The position numbers and the translations under genes were made by a program. From JAFGSZ01 sp964492185 (GTDB lineage Bacteria; Bacteroidota; Bacteroidia; Bacteroidales; UBA10428), in assembly GCA_964492185.1 (NCBI GenBank), contig CAZBJH010000004.1, positions 1 through 58,939 of the forward strand: a DNA stretch of 58,939 nucleotides, given 5' to 3'. The notes below the pieces were generated by a model. It was not told the origin of the DNA. It did no database searches and was given only the letters and a program-made list of their open reading frames with translations. Every line of letters begins with the position of its first letter. Position 1 is the stretch's first letter. This document shows, piece after piece, positions 16,319-26,561 of the stretch.

Positions 16319-18430
16319 ATGGCAGTAAAAAATAACCTGAAAAAAGAATTGGGATTGTTTGATGTTTTTGCCATCAGCACAGGGGCAATGTTTAGTTCAG
16401 GGTTTTTCCTTTTACCCGGATTAGCATCACAGTATACAGGTCCATCGGTGTTCCTTGCATATTTTATCGCGGGTTTGCTTATCCTTCCTGCAATGTTCAG
16501 TATGGCAGAAATTGCAACCGCATTGCCCCGATCGGGTGGCGCTTATTTCTTCCTGGACAGGAGCCTGGGGCCTATGATGGGCACTATCGGGGGACTTGGG
16601 ACCTATTTTGCTTTAATGTTTAAAACATCATTTGCAATTATCGGTATTGGTGCTTATGCTGCCATTTTCTGGGAAGTGCCCGTGAAAACGGTGGCCATAA
16701 TGGCCACACTGTTCTTTATGAGTGTAAACCTTATCGGGGCTAAAAAAACATCAAACGTCCAGAACTTTTTTGTAACTTTTTTGCTGCTGGTGCTTGCTGC
16801 TTTTATTATTGACGGGGTTTACACTATTTTTTTTACGGAAAAAATAAATAACCCTGAAGTCAACAGTCATTTCAGCCCATTCCTGACCAATGGTTTCGAG
16901 GGACTTCTTGTTACTGCAGGATTTGTATTTGTTTCATTTATTGGCCTTACCAAGATTGCCAGTGTAGCAGAGGAAATAAAAAATCCCGAACGTAATATTC
17001 CACTTGGCATGCTTTTATCATTAACAATTACCTGCCTGGTTTACGTTCTGGGTGTATTTGTAATGGTAGCGGTCATTGAACCCTCCAAACTTGCCAGCGA
17101 ACTTGCCCCGGCAGCCACTGCCGTTAAAATGACCTTTACCTGGATGCCTGGTAAGCTGGCCGTTTTCCTGATGACAGGTGCTGCCATGGCTGCATTTGCA
17201 TCTACCGGGAATGCCGGTTTATTATCATCGTCCCGTTATCCTTTTGCCATGGGCCGCGATAATCTTTTACCTCCTATTTTCTCCAAAGTAGGAAAAAACG
17301 GCACACCGCTTAATGCTATATTAATCACCACCGGCGGAATTATATTTTTTATCCTGATACTATCCGAAGAAGGTATTGTTAAGTTAGCCAGTGCTTTTCA
17401 ATTAATAATTTTCATGCTGATCAATTTTTCGGTAATTGTTTTTCGCAAAAGCAAAATTGAGTCTTATGATCCCGGGTACCATTCCCCTTTATATCCTGCC
17501 ATGCAGGTCGCCGGAATAATTATCTCCCTGGTACTGATTATCTATATGGGCTGGATGCCTGTTATTTTCAGCTCCGTGGTGATCTTTGCAGGTTACCTGT
17601 GGTATTACTATCGTGTTCGAAAAAGAGTAAAACGCGAAGGTGCAATTTTTCATTGGTTTGCTTTGCTTGGAAAATACCAGTATGACGAACTGGAAAATGA
17701 GTTTATGCTGATACTGAAGGAAAAAGGCCTTCGCCACGGTGATCCTTTTGACGAAACAATAATAAAGGCCAGAATTACCGAAGTAAATAATCCTGTTGGT
17801 TTTGAAGAATTGGTTAACAAAGTTTCTGGAATTTTTGCTACCGAGATGCATGTAAAAAAGAAAACGCTTGTAAAAGAATTTTTATCTTCTTCAGCTATAG
17901 ATCCTGCACTTATCATCCCGCGTGTTTCAATATTATATGCTAAAAATGAAGGGATTGACCACCCTTCGATGCAAATTATTCTGTCAGATGAAGGGATAGA
18001 TAAAAAAGTTAGCAAGGGAAAAATCAACTCGGAGGATTCCATACAGGTGTTTTTCTTTCTTGTCAATGCATCCGGGGAATCAAAGCAACAATTACGCATG
18101 CTCTCACGATTGATCGATATAGTTGAAAGGGAAGGTTTCGTGGATCATTTGCTTAGTTTAAAGAGTCACCGGAAAATAAAAGAATTCTTATTGCAAAATG
18201 AACGTTTTATTACAGTTCAACTATTACCCGGTACTGCCCAGGCAGATATGATAGGAAAACAACTGAAAGATATCAAATATCCGGTAAATGTTTTGGTTGC
18301 CCTTGTAGAACGCGACAATCAAACATTTGCACCTAAAGGCGACACCCTCCTGCTGGAAAAAGATGTAATCACCATTATCGGCGAACCCGGATCAATTAAA
18401 CAACTATTTAAACAATATATGCAATCTTAA
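16319..18430 (+). CDS. APC-superfamily amino acid permease with C-terminal TrkA-C-like domain
   Basis: 703 aa. About 12 transmembrane helices occupy residues 1-440; the first carries FDVFAISTGAMFSSGFFLLPG, the APC-type unwound TM1. A soluble region of ~260 residues follows, and its end (TVQLLPGTAQADMIGKQLKDIKYPVNVLVALVERD...LLLEKDVITIIGEP) matches the RCK/TrkA-C pattern, a likely ligand-sensing regulatory domain. Inner-membrane location. Substrate cannot be assigned. Convergent with the dehydrogenase downstream. Confidence 0.88.
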   Translation: MAVKNNLKKELGLFDVFAISTGAMFSSGFFLLPGLASQYTGPSVFLAYFIAGLLILPAMFSMAEIATALPRSGGAYFFLDRSLGPMMGTIGGLGTYFALMFKTSFAIIGIGAYAAIFWEVPVKTVAIMATLFFMSVNLIGAKKTSNVQNFFVTFLLLVLAAFIIDGVYTIFFTEKINNPEVNSHFSPFLTNGFEGLLVTAGFVFVSFIGLTKIASVAEEIKNPERNIPLGMLLSLTITCLVYVLGVFVMVAVIEPSKLASELAPAATAVKMTFTWMPGKLAVFLMTGAAMAAFASTGNAGLLSSSRYPFAMGRDNLLPPIFSKVGKNGTPLNAILITTGGIIFFILILSEEGIVKLASAFQLIIFMLINFSVIVFRKSKIESYDPGYHSPLYPAMQVAGIIISLVLIIYMGWMPVIFSSVVIFAGYLWYYYRVRKRVKREGAIFHWFALLGKYQYDELENEFMLILKEKGLRHGDPFDETIIKARITEVNNPVGFEELVNKVSGIFATEMHVKKKTLVKEFLSSSAIDPALIIPRVSILYAKNEGIDHPSMQIILSDEGIDKKVSKGKINSEDSIQVFFFLVNASGESKQQLRMLSRLIDIVEREGFVDHLLSLKSHRKIKEFLLQNERFITVQLLPGTAQADMIGKQLKDIKYPVNVLVALVERDNQTFAPKGDTLLLEKDVITIIGEPGSIKQLFKQYMQS

Positions 18431-18466
18431 GACTGAAATGTAACCAAAGTCTGCTATTAAACACCA

Positions 18467-19189
18467 TTACGCGAAAGGACTGCCATTAAACCGCCGGACA
18501 TCAACATTATCTATCATTGCATTTCCCCTGTATTGAATAAGAAACAATACCAGGTCGGCGATCTCTTCAGGAAGGATCAGGTTTGAAGTGTCCAGATCAG
18601 GACGCATGGTTCGTACCATATCGGTTTTCACGCCGCCGGGTGCAACGGTGTGCACACGGATACCCATGGATTGTGCTTCTTTTGCCAGTACTTTCGAAAA
18701 TCCCATCAGCGCGTGTTTTGAAGCGGCATAGGCCGACTGGTTCACATAACCCAACCGACCTACAACTGATGATACGTTAACTATGACGGGGCGTTCGGCC
18801 TCTTTTAAATGTTCCAGTGCAGCCTGACACAAAAAAAAGGGAGCACGGGCATTCACGGCCATAAGTTCTTCCCAGTCATCAATTGTAGTATCTTCAAAAG
18901 ATTTGACGATACCAAATCCCGCGTTATTGACAAGTATGTCCAGCCGTTTGTATTTCTCAATCACCGCTTCAATGATCATCTTCGGGGTTCCCGTCTGTGA
19001 AAGATCACAGGGTATGATCATAGGATCGGTGTTTAGTTCTTCTAAACGGGCAGATAGTTCCAAAAGGTCGGGTTCACTTCTTCCGACCAGAACAACATTT
19101 GCTCCCTGCTCTGCAAAGCGGATAGCAATACTTTTCCCAATCCCGCGGGAAGCACCAGTAACGACAGCCATATAATGTTTCAAATCCAT
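18467..19189 (-). CDS. Short-chain dehydrogenase/reductase (FabG-like)
   Basis: Classical SDR of 240 aa counted from the ATG at 19189. The frame extends upstream to 19300 but that part has no SDR similarity. Motifs: TGASRGIG nucleotide-binding loop, NNAGFG, catalytic Ser in VNVSSVVGR and YAASKHALMG (Y-x3-K). The end (IADLVLFLIQYRGNAMIDNVDVRRF) is a typical SDR C-terminus. It reduces or oxidises a carbonyl/alcohol with NAD(P)H; the substrate is unknown. Confidence 0.88.
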   Translation of the reverse strand: MDLKHYMAVVTGASRGIGKSIAIRFAEQGANVVLVGRSEPDLLELSARLEELNTDPMIIPCDLSQTGTPKMIIEAVIEKYKRLDILVNNAGFGIVKSFEDTTIDDWEELMAVNARAPFFLCQAALEHLKEAERPVIVNVSSVVGRLGYVNQSAYAASKHALMGFSKVLAKEAQSMGIRVHTVAPGGVKTDMVRTMRPDLDTSNLILPEEIADLVLFLIQYRGNAMIDNVDVRRFNGSPFA

Positions 19190-19384
19190 AAGTTTATAAA
19201 TTATTACCTGCATTATTGACTTCACCCGGCGAACAGGCAGCTTTCGCAGCCTTACATTTATCCTGAACCTGCCACCTGAAAAATGCAGGACAGTTACCAT
19301 TTAAAGCAAAAGTATAAAATTGAATTCACCATTGCCATCAAAATGTACTATTTTTATGACCATAATCCTTGATTAAAAACTACT

Positions 19385-20224
19385 ATGAAAATTCATTCAC
19401 TGTTTACCGGCAACTTCATGCTTGACGGGGGAGCCATGTTTGGGGTCGTACCTAAAACATTGTGGGAAAAAGTATACCCGGCCAATGAAAAAAACCTATG
19501 CAACCTGTCCATGCGATTGCTCCTGATCGAGGCTGGCAACAGAAAAATACTTATTGATACCGGTATCGGCAACAAGCAGGATGATAAATTTTTCAGCCAC
19601 TATTACCTCAATGATACACGAACACCCGAAGATTGCCTGGCCCGGCTTCAAATAAAGCCCGGGGAGATCACGGATGTCTTACTGACCCACCTGCATTTCG
19701 ATCATTGCGGAGGGGCAGTTAAAAAAGATAACAATACATTTTTCCTTACATTTCCAGAAGCCTCCCACTGGGTAAGCCGTAAGCAGTGGGAATGGGCCAT
19801 GGATCCAAACCAGCGTGAAAAGGCATCCTTTCTTAAAGAAAACCTCATCCCCATAAAGGAAAGCGGCAAACTGAAATTTATTGAGAATAATCAGGAATTT
19901 TATCCCGGTATTGATTTGAAGCTGTTCAACGGACATACGGAGGGACTGATAGTGCCATTTATTAACACCGGACCTGCAATACTGGTATATGTAAACGACC
20001 TGATACCAACAGCAGCACATATACCATTATCCTGGGTTTGTGGTTTTGATACACAACCATTATTAACGTTTCATGAAAAGGATGAGTTCCTTCGGGAGGC
20101 ATACGGGAAAGGTTATTTTTTATTTTTTGAACATGATGTATACACGGAATGTTGTACATTGAAAAATACTGAAAAAGGGATCAGGATGGATGAGGGTTTA
20201 TCATTAAAAGAAATTGTACTTTGA
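19385..20224 (+). CDS. Metallo-beta-lactamase-fold hydrolase
   Basis: 279 aa. Binuclear metal motif THLHFDHCGG gives H102, H104, D106 and H107; FNGHTEG supplies the third histidine, and EHDVYTEC near the end may supply the last. It begins with the quorum-quenching-lactonase-like layout (SMRLLLIEAGNRKILIDTGIG), and such MBL proteins are often esterases or lactonases; the true substrate is not readable. No signal peptide. Monocistronic; repeats start about 85 nt downstream. Confidence 0.85.
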   Translation: MKIHSLFTGNFMLDGGAMFGVVPKTLWEKVYPANEKNLCNLSMRLLLIEAGNRKILIDTGIGNKQDDKFFSHYYLNDTRTPEDCLARLQIKPGEITDVLLTHLHFDHCGGAVKKDNNTFFLTFPEASHWVSRKQWEWAMDPNQREKASFLKENLIPIKESGKLKFIENNQEFYPGIDLKLFNGHTEGLIVPFINTGPAILVYVNDLIPTAAHIPLSWVCGFDTQPLLTFHEKDEFLREAYGKGYFLFFEHDVYTECCTLKNTEKGIRMDEGLSLKEIVL

Positions 20225-20307
20225 ACGGGCAAATAGCCTGCATTATTATTATGTAAGGTTTAGACACCCTGCCTCTGCCCTGAACCTGATGCATGAAGAA
20301 TATATAT

Positions 20308-20392
20308 ATTGTCTGTCCATAATGTCCGATATGTTAGTGTGCCATGATCTCGAACATTCTGAACAAACACTATTACTTTATAGACAAACTCT
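20308..20392 (+). repeat. Type A element, internally deleted
   Basis: Keeps the left end (TTGTCTGTCCATAATGTCCG) and the right end (GATCTCGAACATTCTGAACA ... TTTATAGACAAACTCT) but has lost most of the middle. The flanks are ATATA-rich on both sides, compatible with a duplication but too simple to prove it. Confidence 0.75.
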
Positions 20393-20521
20393 ATATAGAT
20401 TGTATTTTAAAAATATTTCGCGAAATTCGCAAGATTTCCGAAAATCCCGTGTCAAAACATATTATACTGTTTGAATTATCTGCATTTGAAGGAAACATAA
20501 TTGGTTTCGCGGAGCTAAACA

Positions 20522-20765
20522 GGGTCTGCTGAGAAACACGAAATAAATTTATAATGAGGATAATACGAAGATTAATTGTTTGTAAACCAGAGCATTAATT
20601 AGAGTCCGCCTATAAAGTAGTTAAAATGTTTATACATACATGTGTCTGTTCAGAAGGTTCCATTTGCAAGGCTCGCGCGGTCCGGAAACGCGGAGTTTAC
20701 TTATCGTAAATGAGCAATTTCCGGACAAGCGTAACGCGGCAAATGGGACTTTATGGACAGACTCT
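20522..20765 (+). repeat. Type C end joined to long type B element upstream of the RND operon
   Basis: 20522-20540 is a type C terminus (GGGTCTGCTGAGAAACACG). 20540-20765 is a 226-bp unit repeated, inverted, at 52331-52556 with the same length. Its right part, 20601-20765, is a full type B element (AGAGTCCGCCTATAAAG ... CTTTATGGACAGACTCT) that folds back on itself. The element ends 17 nt before the GTG start of the RND adaptor gene, so the 5' leader or promoter of that operon must be in or next to it. Confidence 0.82.
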
Positions 20766-20782
20766 AATAATATTATATACAA

Positions 20783-21982
20783 GTGAGAAAGATCGACAGA
20801 AGGATAGTGATCATCACGGCCCTGGTGTTCACTATTGGTTTAGCGTACGGATTGATGAAATTCCTGATTGCACAGAAGGAAGAATCTGTCAGACAACCGA
20901 AAATAGAAGCCCAACGTTATGTCAGGGCACAAAAAGTTGAATATTCCACCATCGTATCGCCGGTAAGCGCACCCGGGAGGGTAAGCTCGGTGTCACAGGT
21001 TGACATAGTGGCCGAAGCATCTGGCAAAATAATAGTCCCGGAGGTCCCACTAAAAAAAGGAGCTGTCTTTTCAAGGGGAGATGTGCTGTTTACAATATAT
21101 CCTGATGAAGCAGAACTCGCGCTGAAAGCCCGAAAAAGCCAGTTTTTAACCTCCCTGGCTAACCTTCTTCCTGACCTGCGGATTGATTATCCTGCAAACC
21201 AGCAACAATTTTTGGATTTTTTTAATAGCATCTCAATTGACGAACCCTTACCTGCCCTTCCCGATATACAGGATGAGCAGATGCATATTTTTCTTGCCAG
21301 CCGGGGTATCTTAAGTGAGTATTATAGTATAGCCAAAGATGAACTACAGTTGCAACGACATACAATACGTGCTCCTTTCAACGGTACATATATACAGGTA
21401 TTACAGGAAGCAGGAGCTTATATCAATACAGGGGGCCGCGTGGCAACAGCCATTCGTACGGATATGCTTGAACTGGAGGTTCCGCTGGAAAAATTTGATG
21501 CCCGATGGGTAAAAGCCGGAGACCGGGTAGAAGTACGATCCGGCGATAGGGATCTCACATGGCAAGGCAATGTTGTAAGAAAAGCCGGATTCGTGGATGA
21601 AGAAACCCAGTCGCAAAGCATATTTGTAAGGATAAAAAACCATAACCCTTCGGCATTACTTTCCGGTGAATATCTTACCGCCAGTTTCCCGGGACATCCC
21701 ATTCAAAATGCTATTGAAATTCCCAGGAATGCAATATTCAATTCAAATGAAGTTTTTCTTATCGACCAGGGACGGCTAAAAAAAGCAGAAATCAATATTA
21801 TCAAAAAAAATGAGCGTACGGTTATCATGAATGGTGTGAACGAAGGAGAAATGATCGTAACCCAGCCACTAATTAATGTATCCGAGGGAACAGCTGTTGA
21901 TATTCTTGGCAATAACAGCGATACAAATGAGAAAGATCTTACCGGTAATAAAACAGGCAGGGAAAATAAGGGGAAAAATTAA
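20783..21982 (+). CDS. RND efflux periplasmic adaptor (membrane fusion protein)
   Basis: 399 aa, GTG start. An N-terminal hydrophobic anchor (IVIITALVFTIGLAYGLMKFLI) precedes an HlyD-type periplasmic adaptor: SAPGRVSSVSQVDIVAEASG begins the barrel-sandwich, closed by RHTIRAPFNGTYIQVLQEAG around 195-215. Beta-barrel and membrane-proximal parts follow (LEVPLEKFDARWVKAGDRVE). It joins the inner-membrane pump to the outer-membrane channel. First gene of a three-gene operon, 12 nt before the permease. Confidence 0.9.
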   Translation: MRKIDRRIVIITALVFTIGLAYGLMKFLIAQKEESVRQPKIEAQRYVRAQKVEYSTIVSPVSAPGRVSSVSQVDIVAEASGKIIVPEVPLKKGAVFSRGDVLFTIYPDEAELALKARKSQFLTSLANLLPDLRIDYPANQQQFLDFFNSISIDEPLPALPDIQDEQMHIFLASRGILSEYYSIAKDELQLQRHTIRAPFNGTYIQVLQEAGAYINTGGRVATAIRTDMLELEVPLEKFDARWVKAGDRVEVRSGDRDLTWQGNVVRKAGFVDEETQSQSIFVRIKNHNPSALLSGEYLTASFPGHPIQNAIEIPRNAIFNSNEVFLIDQGRLKKAEINIIKKNERTVIMNGVNEGEMIVTQPLINVSEGTAVDILGNNSDTNEKDLTGNKTGRENKGKN

Positions 21983-21994
21983 TATTGCAGGTAT

Positions 21995-24900
21995 ATGAGA
22001 AAGATCATCGAGAAATTTGTAGAATACCCCGTTTATGCCAACCTGATTATTGCTTTTGCCATTCTTGCAGGGGGTATAAGCTTCCTTTCCATGAACAAAG
22101 CTTTTTTCCCTGAATCAAAAAGCCGTATTATTACCGTATCGGTTTTTTATCCGGGAGCCTCACCGGTTGAAATGGAGGAAGGGGTTACATCACGCGTCGA
22201 AGAGGCAGTAAGGGGATTGATCGGTATCAAGGAAATCACATCCACATCAGTAGAAAACAGCGCCAGTGTAATAATCGAAACCACGGGAGAGTATCCTATT
22301 GACGAAATACTGATGGAAGTGAAAAACGCGGTGGATGGTATTTCATCCTTGCCTACGGCTGCAGAGAGGCCCATAGTCCAAAAGCGCCGGTCACGTTCAA
22401 GGACCATGTATCTTAGTCTGACAGCCAAAGATGACACTGAAGCAGACCTGCTGACCCTGAAGCAGTTTGGACAGCGTATCGAAGAAGATTTCTACAACTC
22501 CGGCAATATTAGCCAGATATCACTTTGGGGATTCCCCGCCCTGGAGATATCTGTTGAAGTGAAGGAGGATGACCTGCTACGATATGATATCAGCTTCGCG
22601 GAAATAATGCAGGCCATTCAGAACAACAACCAGGATGTATCCGGTGGTGATATAAAATCTGAAGAAGAGGAACTTTTGATAAGGCTTAGGTCCCGTAGTG
22701 CCGACCCCAACAAAATAGGTAATATTATTCTGCGGGGAAAACCTGATGGCGAATACATTCGCATTCACGATATTGCCCTGGTTAAAAAGCAGTTTGCCGA
22801 CACATACAATGAGTCTTATATCAACGGCAAACGCGCTGTATCCATAGGTATTGACAAACTACCCGAGGAGGATATGGAAGCCATGACCAAATATGTGAGG
22901 GAGTACATAGAAGACTTCAATGCACAAAACCATGGTGTTACCCTAAACATGTCCCATGCTTTCCTTGACATTTTATACAGCCGTTTGACTTTACTTACAA
23001 AAAACGGCCTTATAGGACTGGTGCTGGTTATTATTTCCCTTACTATGTTCTTAAATATCCGCCTTTCACTCTGGGTATCCTGGGGCATCCCGTTCAGTTT
23101 TCTCGGAATGTTCATTATTGCATACCTGAACGGGATAACCATTAATATGATGTCGCTTTTCGGCATGATACTGGTCATCGGTATCCTCGTGGATGACGGT
23201 ATTGTTATTGCTGAAAATATATATGTACATTTTGAAAGGGGGAAAAGTGCCAAAAAAGCAGCTGTGGAAGGAACGATGGAAGTACTGCCTGCAGTGCTCA
23301 CTTCGGTGACCACTACCATTGTAGCTTTTATGCCCCTGCTTTTTTTATCAGGTACAACAATGGAAAATATGATTGTGATGGCTACCGTGGTTATCGCCGT
23401 GCTGGTTTTCTCATTGCTTGAAGCATCTTTCATTCTGCCGGCACATTTAAGCAATGAACGTATACTTAGCCATAATACTTTAACGGCAAAAGACCGGGGC
23501 GTAAAAAAATATTTTGAGCGTTCTATGGTTTGGATGCGTGAAAATGTATATGAACATACATTGAACTGGCTCATAAGATGGCGGCATGCTGTTATTGGAA
23601 TCCCAATCGCCCTGATCCTTGTTACGCTTGGGATGTACATGGGAGGTATCATAAAAAAAACCTACTTCCCCATGGTTGATTTTGACAACTTTGAGATCAA
23701 TATAGCCTTTACTCCCGGTGACGGTGTGCGGCAAACCAAAGAACACCTGGTAAAATTTGAAAAAGCAGTGTGGGAAGTAAATGAAGAACTGATGGATGAA
23801 CTGGGTGAAGATATCGACATTATTGAGCGTACCAGCAGGAATATCGGTGATGCATTCGACCGCACCGAAGCCGGGTCGCATGCAGGACGCATCAGGATTT
23901 TCCCGCGCGATCTGGAAGGTTTGCCCTTAACAGGACATGATATTGCCAACAAGATCAGGCAAAAAATAGGCCCTGTGCCCGAAGCCAGAAAATTTACTGT
24001 GGCAGGAAGAAACCGCTGGGGATCCCCGGTATCGGTAGGATTGATGAGCCGTAATATTGATGAGTTGGATTCAGCCAGGAATCTTTTAATGAGCAAGCTT
24101 GAGGAGCTTCCTCAACTAAAGGATATTACTGAAAATGTTGCTTTGGGAAAACAGGAAATACGGCTCAACCTTAAACCCAGGGCCTATTTTCTGGGGCTTG
24201 ATGAAAATACTATTGCCCGCCAGGTTCGTCAGGGATTTTATGGCGGACAGGCTCAACGCCTGCAGGAAGGAAGAGACGAACTTCGTGTTTGGGTAAGATA
24301 TCCCAAATCAGGACGCCTTACTATAGGCCAGATGGAAAAAATGAAGATAAAAACCCCGCGGGGAAATTTTCCGCTTATCGAGCTTGCCGATTATCACCTT
24401 GAAAGAGGCCCCGTGGCGATCAAAAGATATAACGGGGCTCGTGAGATAAGGGTAGAGGCGGAAACCGTAGATCCTTTCGCCGAGATACCCTCTATTATTG
24501 AGCAGATCGAAGTGCAAATAATGCCAGAACTAATGGCAAGATTCAGTGGAATAAGGTATATGTTCCATGGCCAGCAACGATTCAGTGAAGAGGCCATAGA
24601 CAAGATCATAAAGTATTTCCTGATCGCTTTCGTGGTTATCATTTTCCTGATGATCCTTCACTTTCGCAGTATATCACAAGTTACTATTATTGTCGCCATG
24701 ATCCCCCTTTCCATGCTCGGTGTTTTCTGGGGACACGGGATCCACGGCAAGCCCCTCTCGCTGATGAGCCTTTGGGGTATGGTAGCCCTGACAGGTGTGA
24801 TCATTAATAATGCTATTGTTTTTCTTGCCAAATATGACGGACTGCTGGAGCAGGGGTACAAAGTTAAAGAGTCTGTTGTGGAAGCAGGTAAAGCAAGGCT

Positions 24901-25174
24901 GCGTCCCATCCTGCTCACTACCATAACCACCAGCATCGGACTATTCCCAATTATACTTGAAAAAAGCGTACAAGCCCAGTTTCTGATACCTATGGCAATC
25001 AGTCTTGCTTATGGTGTGGCTATCGGAACAGTGTTTGTGCTTATCTTTTTCCCTGTGCTGATCATGCTGCTCAATGACACAAGGGTATGGCTTACATATT
25101 TATGGACGGGAAAACGGCCTGAACCTGAAGATGTGGAAACAGTGATCATTCACCAGAGAAATAAATCAAACTAA
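21995..25174 (+). CDS. RND efflux transporter permease (HAE-1 type)
   Basis: 1059 aa inner-membrane trimeric proton-driven pump. TM1 (VYANLIIAFAILAGGISFLS) is followed by the FPESKSRIITVSVFYPGASP porter start. TM4 carries GILVDDGIVIAENIYVHFE with the proton-relay aspartate pair, as in AcrB. The second half repeats the architecture (TM7 at about residue 530; VALTGVIINNAIVFLAKYD). Length and layout fit drug or lipid exporters; substrate unknown. The stop codon overlaps the ATG of the TolC gene (TAATG). Confidence 0.93.
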   Translation: MRKIIEKFVEYPVYANLIIAFAILAGGISFLSMNKAFFPESKSRIITVSVFYPGASPVEMEEGVTSRVEEAVRGLIGIKEITSTSVENSASVIIETTGEYPIDEILMEVKNAVDGISSLPTAAERPIVQKRRSRSRTMYLSLTAKDDTEADLLTLKQFGQRIEEDFYNSGNISQISLWGFPALEISVEVKEDDLLRYDISFAEIMQAIQNNNQDVSGGDIKSEEEELLIRLRSRSADPNKIGNIILRGKPDGEYIRIHDIALVKKQFADTYNESYINGKRAVSIGIDKLPEEDMEAMTKYVREYIEDFNAQNHGVTLNMSHAFLDILYSRLTLLTKNGLIGLVLVIISLTMFLNIRLSLWVSWGIPFSFLGMFIIAYLNGITINMMSLFGMILVIGILVDDGIVIAENIYVHFERGKSAKKAAVEGTMEVLPAVLTSVTTTIVAFMPLLFLSGTTMENMIVMATVVIAVLVFSLLEASFILPAHLSNERILSHNTLTAKDRGVKKYFERSMVWMRENVYEHTLNWLIRWRHAVIGIPIALILVTLGMYMGGIIKKTYFPMVDFDNFEINIAFTPGDGVRQTKEHLVKFEKAVWEVNEELMDELGEDIDIIERTSRNIGDAFDRTEAGSHAGRIRIFPRDLEGLPLTGHDIANKIRQKIGPVPEARKFTVAGRNRWGSPVSVGLMSRNIDELDSARNLLMSKLEELPQLKDITENVALGKQEIRLNLKPRAYFLGLDENTIARQVRQGFYGGQAQRLQEGRDELRVWVRYPKSGRLTIGQMEKMKIKTPRGNFPLIELADYHLERGPVAIKRYNGAREIRVEAETVDPFAEIPSIIEQIEVQIMPELMARFSGIRYMFHGQQRFSEEAIDKIIKYFLIAFVVIIFLMILHFRSISQVTIIVAMIPLSMLGVFWGHGIHGKPLSLMSLWGMVALTGVIINNAIVFLAKYDGLLEQGYKVKESVVEAGKARLRPILLTTITTSIGLFPIILEKSVQAQFLIPMAISLAYGVAIGTVFVLIFFPVLIMLLNDTRVWLTYLWTGKRPEPEDVETVIIHQRNKSN

Positions 25175-26496
25175 TGCAAAGAATAAATATAAGGACTATA
25201 AGCATCATTATTTGTTTTTCGGGATTGATTTTTTCAACCTATGCCCGGGATAATACTAATAATGAACTGGGATTATCAGCAGCTATTCAAAAAACCCTGG
25301 AAAACAATTATGGAATAATAATATCAAATAGTGATGCAGATATAGCCGCGATAAACAATCACTGGGGTAACGCCGGAGGCTATCCTTCTGTCGGGTTTGA
25401 CCTGAGTTCAGTCAATAATTATGAGATAAGCAACCGGGAAAATGCCCTAACCAACAGGCTATCTGGGAGTATAGGCCTGCAATGGGTGTTGTTTGACGGA
25501 TTTCGTGTAAGGTCGACAAAAGAACAACTCAGCCGCCTTGAGGACCTGGCTCTTGGCAACAGCGCCGTAGTGGTTGAATCGGCAATTGAAGATGTGATCA
25601 TGGCATATTATGCGGTATTGCTGGAACAACAAAGATTGAAGGTGCTCGAAACGGCAATGAAGCTTTCAAGGGACCGTTATGATTATGAGCTGGCCAGGAA
25701 AGAACTTGGCGGTTCGGTTACCTATAATGTACTGCAGGCACAGAATGTCTATCTCTCCGATAAAGCCGAATTTATCAGTCAGGAAGCAGCCCTGAGGCAA
25801 GCCATTCGTAATCTTAATTTCATAATGGGCGAAGAGCCGGGCATGCAATGGACATTGACAGAAAGCTTTGCTGCCCCCGAGAAAGAATACCAAACGGCTG
25901 TATTACTCGATAAAATGGAATCATCCAACAGTGTATTGAAAAACCAGTATATCAACCTCATGCTTCAAAAAAGCAAGCTGAAGATCAGTCAAAGCGAACG
26001 CTATCCGACTCTTTCAATGTCTGCCGGTGTGGATGATACCTATATCAGGGTAAATCCTGAAAAAAGTGATCCCTCTGCATCAGGCAGTTTTAATACCTAT
26101 GGAAACCTTACTTTGTCATACAACCTGTTTACGGGTGGAAACAGGAAAAGAGCCATTGAAGTGGCACAGATAAACCGGGAAATTGCAGAGATCGAAATTC
26201 AACAAATGACACACAACCTCACCAATCAGCTTTTCTCTGTTTATGATCAGTACGAAGTTAATAAATTACTACTTGAAGTAGCAAGGGAAAGTCTTGAAGC
26301 CGCGGAACTGAATATGCAGATCGCTGAAGACAAATACAGATCAGGAGTTATCAATTCATTCAATTACAGAGACATACAACTAATCTATATTAATGCCGCG
26401 CTTACAAAGCTCCGGGCGATTTACAACCTCATCGGAACCAACACATCGCTTACCCGCCTGACAGGTGGTTTTATCACTGAATCTGCCGTGGAATAA
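25174..26496 (+). CDS. TolC-family outer membrane channel
   Basis: 440 aa with a signal peptide (residues ~1-24, FSGLIFSTYA). Two outer-membrane-factor repeats are visible, each with long helices (LSAAIQKTLENNYGIIISNSDADIAAIN...; VAQINREIAEIEIQQMTHNL...) and the typical end LTKLRAIYNLIGTNTSLTRLTG. It forms the trimeric exit duct for the pump encoded by the two preceding genes, with which it is translationally coupled. Confidence 0.92.
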   Translation: MQRINIRTISIIICFSGLIFSTYARDNTNNELGLSAAIQKTLENNYGIIISNSDADIAAINNHWGNAGGYPSVGFDLSSVNNYEISNRENALTNRLSGSIGLQWVLFDGFRVRSTKEQLSRLEDLALGNSAVVVESAIEDVIMAYYAVLLEQQRLKVLETAMKLSRDRYDYELARKELGGSVTYNVLQAQNVYLSDKAEFISQEAALRQAIRNLNFIMGEEPGMQWTLTESFAAPEKEYQTAVLLDKMESSNSVLKNQYINLMLQKSKLKISQSERYPTLSMSAGVDDTYIRVNPEKSDPSASGSFNTYGNLTLSYNLFTGGNRKRAIEVAQINREIAEIEIQQMTHNLTNQLFSVYDQYEVNKLLLEVARESLEAAELNMQIAEDKYRSGVINSFNYRDIQLIYINAALTKLRAIYNLIGTNTSLTRLTGGFITESAVE

Positions 26497-26561
26497 GATC
26501 CGTCCCCGGAATGTTAACTGACGCGGGAGTCCGTTTGTGCTTCAAATGGAGGTGCACAAGA

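Noticed and set aside
20393..20521. Small gene between repeats before the RND operon
   Set aside because: Only short frames made of repeat-derived sequence; nothing protein-like.
22816..23652. 278-aa open frame opposite the RND permease
   Set aside because: Antisense to an unmistakable RND gene; composition (Ile/Ser/Thr-rich) is that of a shadow frame.
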